A stretch of 34,181 nt of DNA from Bacteroidales bacterium (GTDB taxonomy: Bacteria; Bacteroidota; Bacteroidia; Bacteroidales; UBA10428), in the NCBI GenBank assembly GCA_016931575.1, contig JAFGEO010000007.1:1-34181 (forward strand), read 5' to 3'. A program made the translations under genes and the position numbers. Of the stretch, positions 34,055 to 34,181 are shown piece by piece. Numbering within the stretch: the stretch's first letter is position 1; every line of letters starts with the position of its first letter. The notes under the pieces are model-generated. The model was not told where the DNA came from and made no database searches. It saw only the letters and a program-made list of their open reading frames with translations.

Positions 34055-34181
34055 GCAATATGGAAAGGCTGAAAGCCTGAAAGATTGAAGCCTCAGATCG
34101 GCAATACCATTAACAGGCTGAAAGCCTGAAAGATCGAAGCATAAAATAAGTAATTGGTAATACCAGGCTGAAGGCCTGGGA
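34055..34181 (+). repeat. Tandem palindromic repeats, cut by the window end
   Basis: AGGCTGAAAGCCTGAAAGAT occurs at 34066 and 34115, and a third partial unit (AGGCTGAAGGCCTGG) starts at 34165, giving a period of 49-50 bases. Each unit is preceded by a related GCAATA or GTAATA sequence. The core CAGGCT-GAA-AGCCTG is a hairpin. The array continues beyond the window, so its length and nature are not known. Confidence 0.7.

Noticed and set aside
34055-34181. CRISPR array.
   Set aside because: The units are imperfect palindromes separated by related rather than unique sequences, and no cas gene is in the window.

Overview
The window looks like chromosomal DNA of a free-living member of the Bacteroidota, probably a marine or sediment relative of the Marinilabiliales/Prolixibacteraceae type. 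The taxonomic clues are: TAnnTTTG-like -7 promoter elements, few Shine-Dalgarno sequences, several Bacteroidota-typical families (DUF5916/CBM9 outer-membrane protein, TolB-TPR-AraC regulator, SiaC/DUF1987, YdjC deacetylase, DUF6483), and single-gene or very short operons. No tRNA, rRNA, CRISPR array, prophage or intact IS element is visible. The exact genus is not determinable from sequence reading alone.

Layout. 1-4.7 kb is AT-rich and accessory-looking. It holds a diverged repeat (copy A), the apparent 3' end of a group II intron (domains V/VI), a secreted tocopherol-cyclase-like protein, a second repeat copy (B), a small membrane protein, a histidine kinase/response regulator pair, and a secreted DUF3298-like protein. 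4.9-7.5 kb (minus) is a large DUF5916/CBM9 protein. 7.7-9.1 kb is a PLP-dependent aminotransferase preceded by a short leader peptide very rich in Ile/Val/Leu codons and an intrinsic terminator, which together read as a transcription attenuator. 9.3-15.2 kb carries an AHSA1/SRPBCC protein (minus) and then a signalling/ion-transport cluster: sigma-54-dependent response regulator, a 41-residue membrane peptide, a HAMP-PAS histidine kinase, a solo sensor domain and a TrkH potassium transporter.

15.2-16.0 kb is a gene graveyard: a chimera of decayed duplicates of the serine hydrolase gene at 16.6 kb and the aminotransferase 3' end at 8.9 kb, followed by an unidentified open frame. 16.0-21.3 kb contains a HemG-like flavodoxin, a minus-strand operon (DUF6483, Crp-family regulator, beta-lactamase-family hydrolase), an aldo/keto reductase and a GH13 lipoprotein. 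21.3-25.4 kb (minus) is SiaC-like phosphoprotein plus a six-PAS hybrid histidine kinase. 25.6-29.7 kb (minus) has a flavodoxin, and an operon of YdjC deacetylase, PKD lipoprotein and TolB-TPR-AraC regulator. 29.9-34.2 kb (plus) has a Na/Pi cotransporter, a DUF1761 protein, a GNAT acetyltransferase, a coiled-coil membrane protein and a tandem palindromic repeat running off the end.

The most notable item is the attenuator at 7.7-7.9 kb. The leader peptide stop-codon region (CCATAGGG) is complementary to the 5' arm of the terminator, so ribosome position on Ile/Val/Leu codons could choose between terminator and antiterminator. This ties the aminotransferase to branched-chain amino acid supply. 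All family names come from reading the translated sequences, with no database search.
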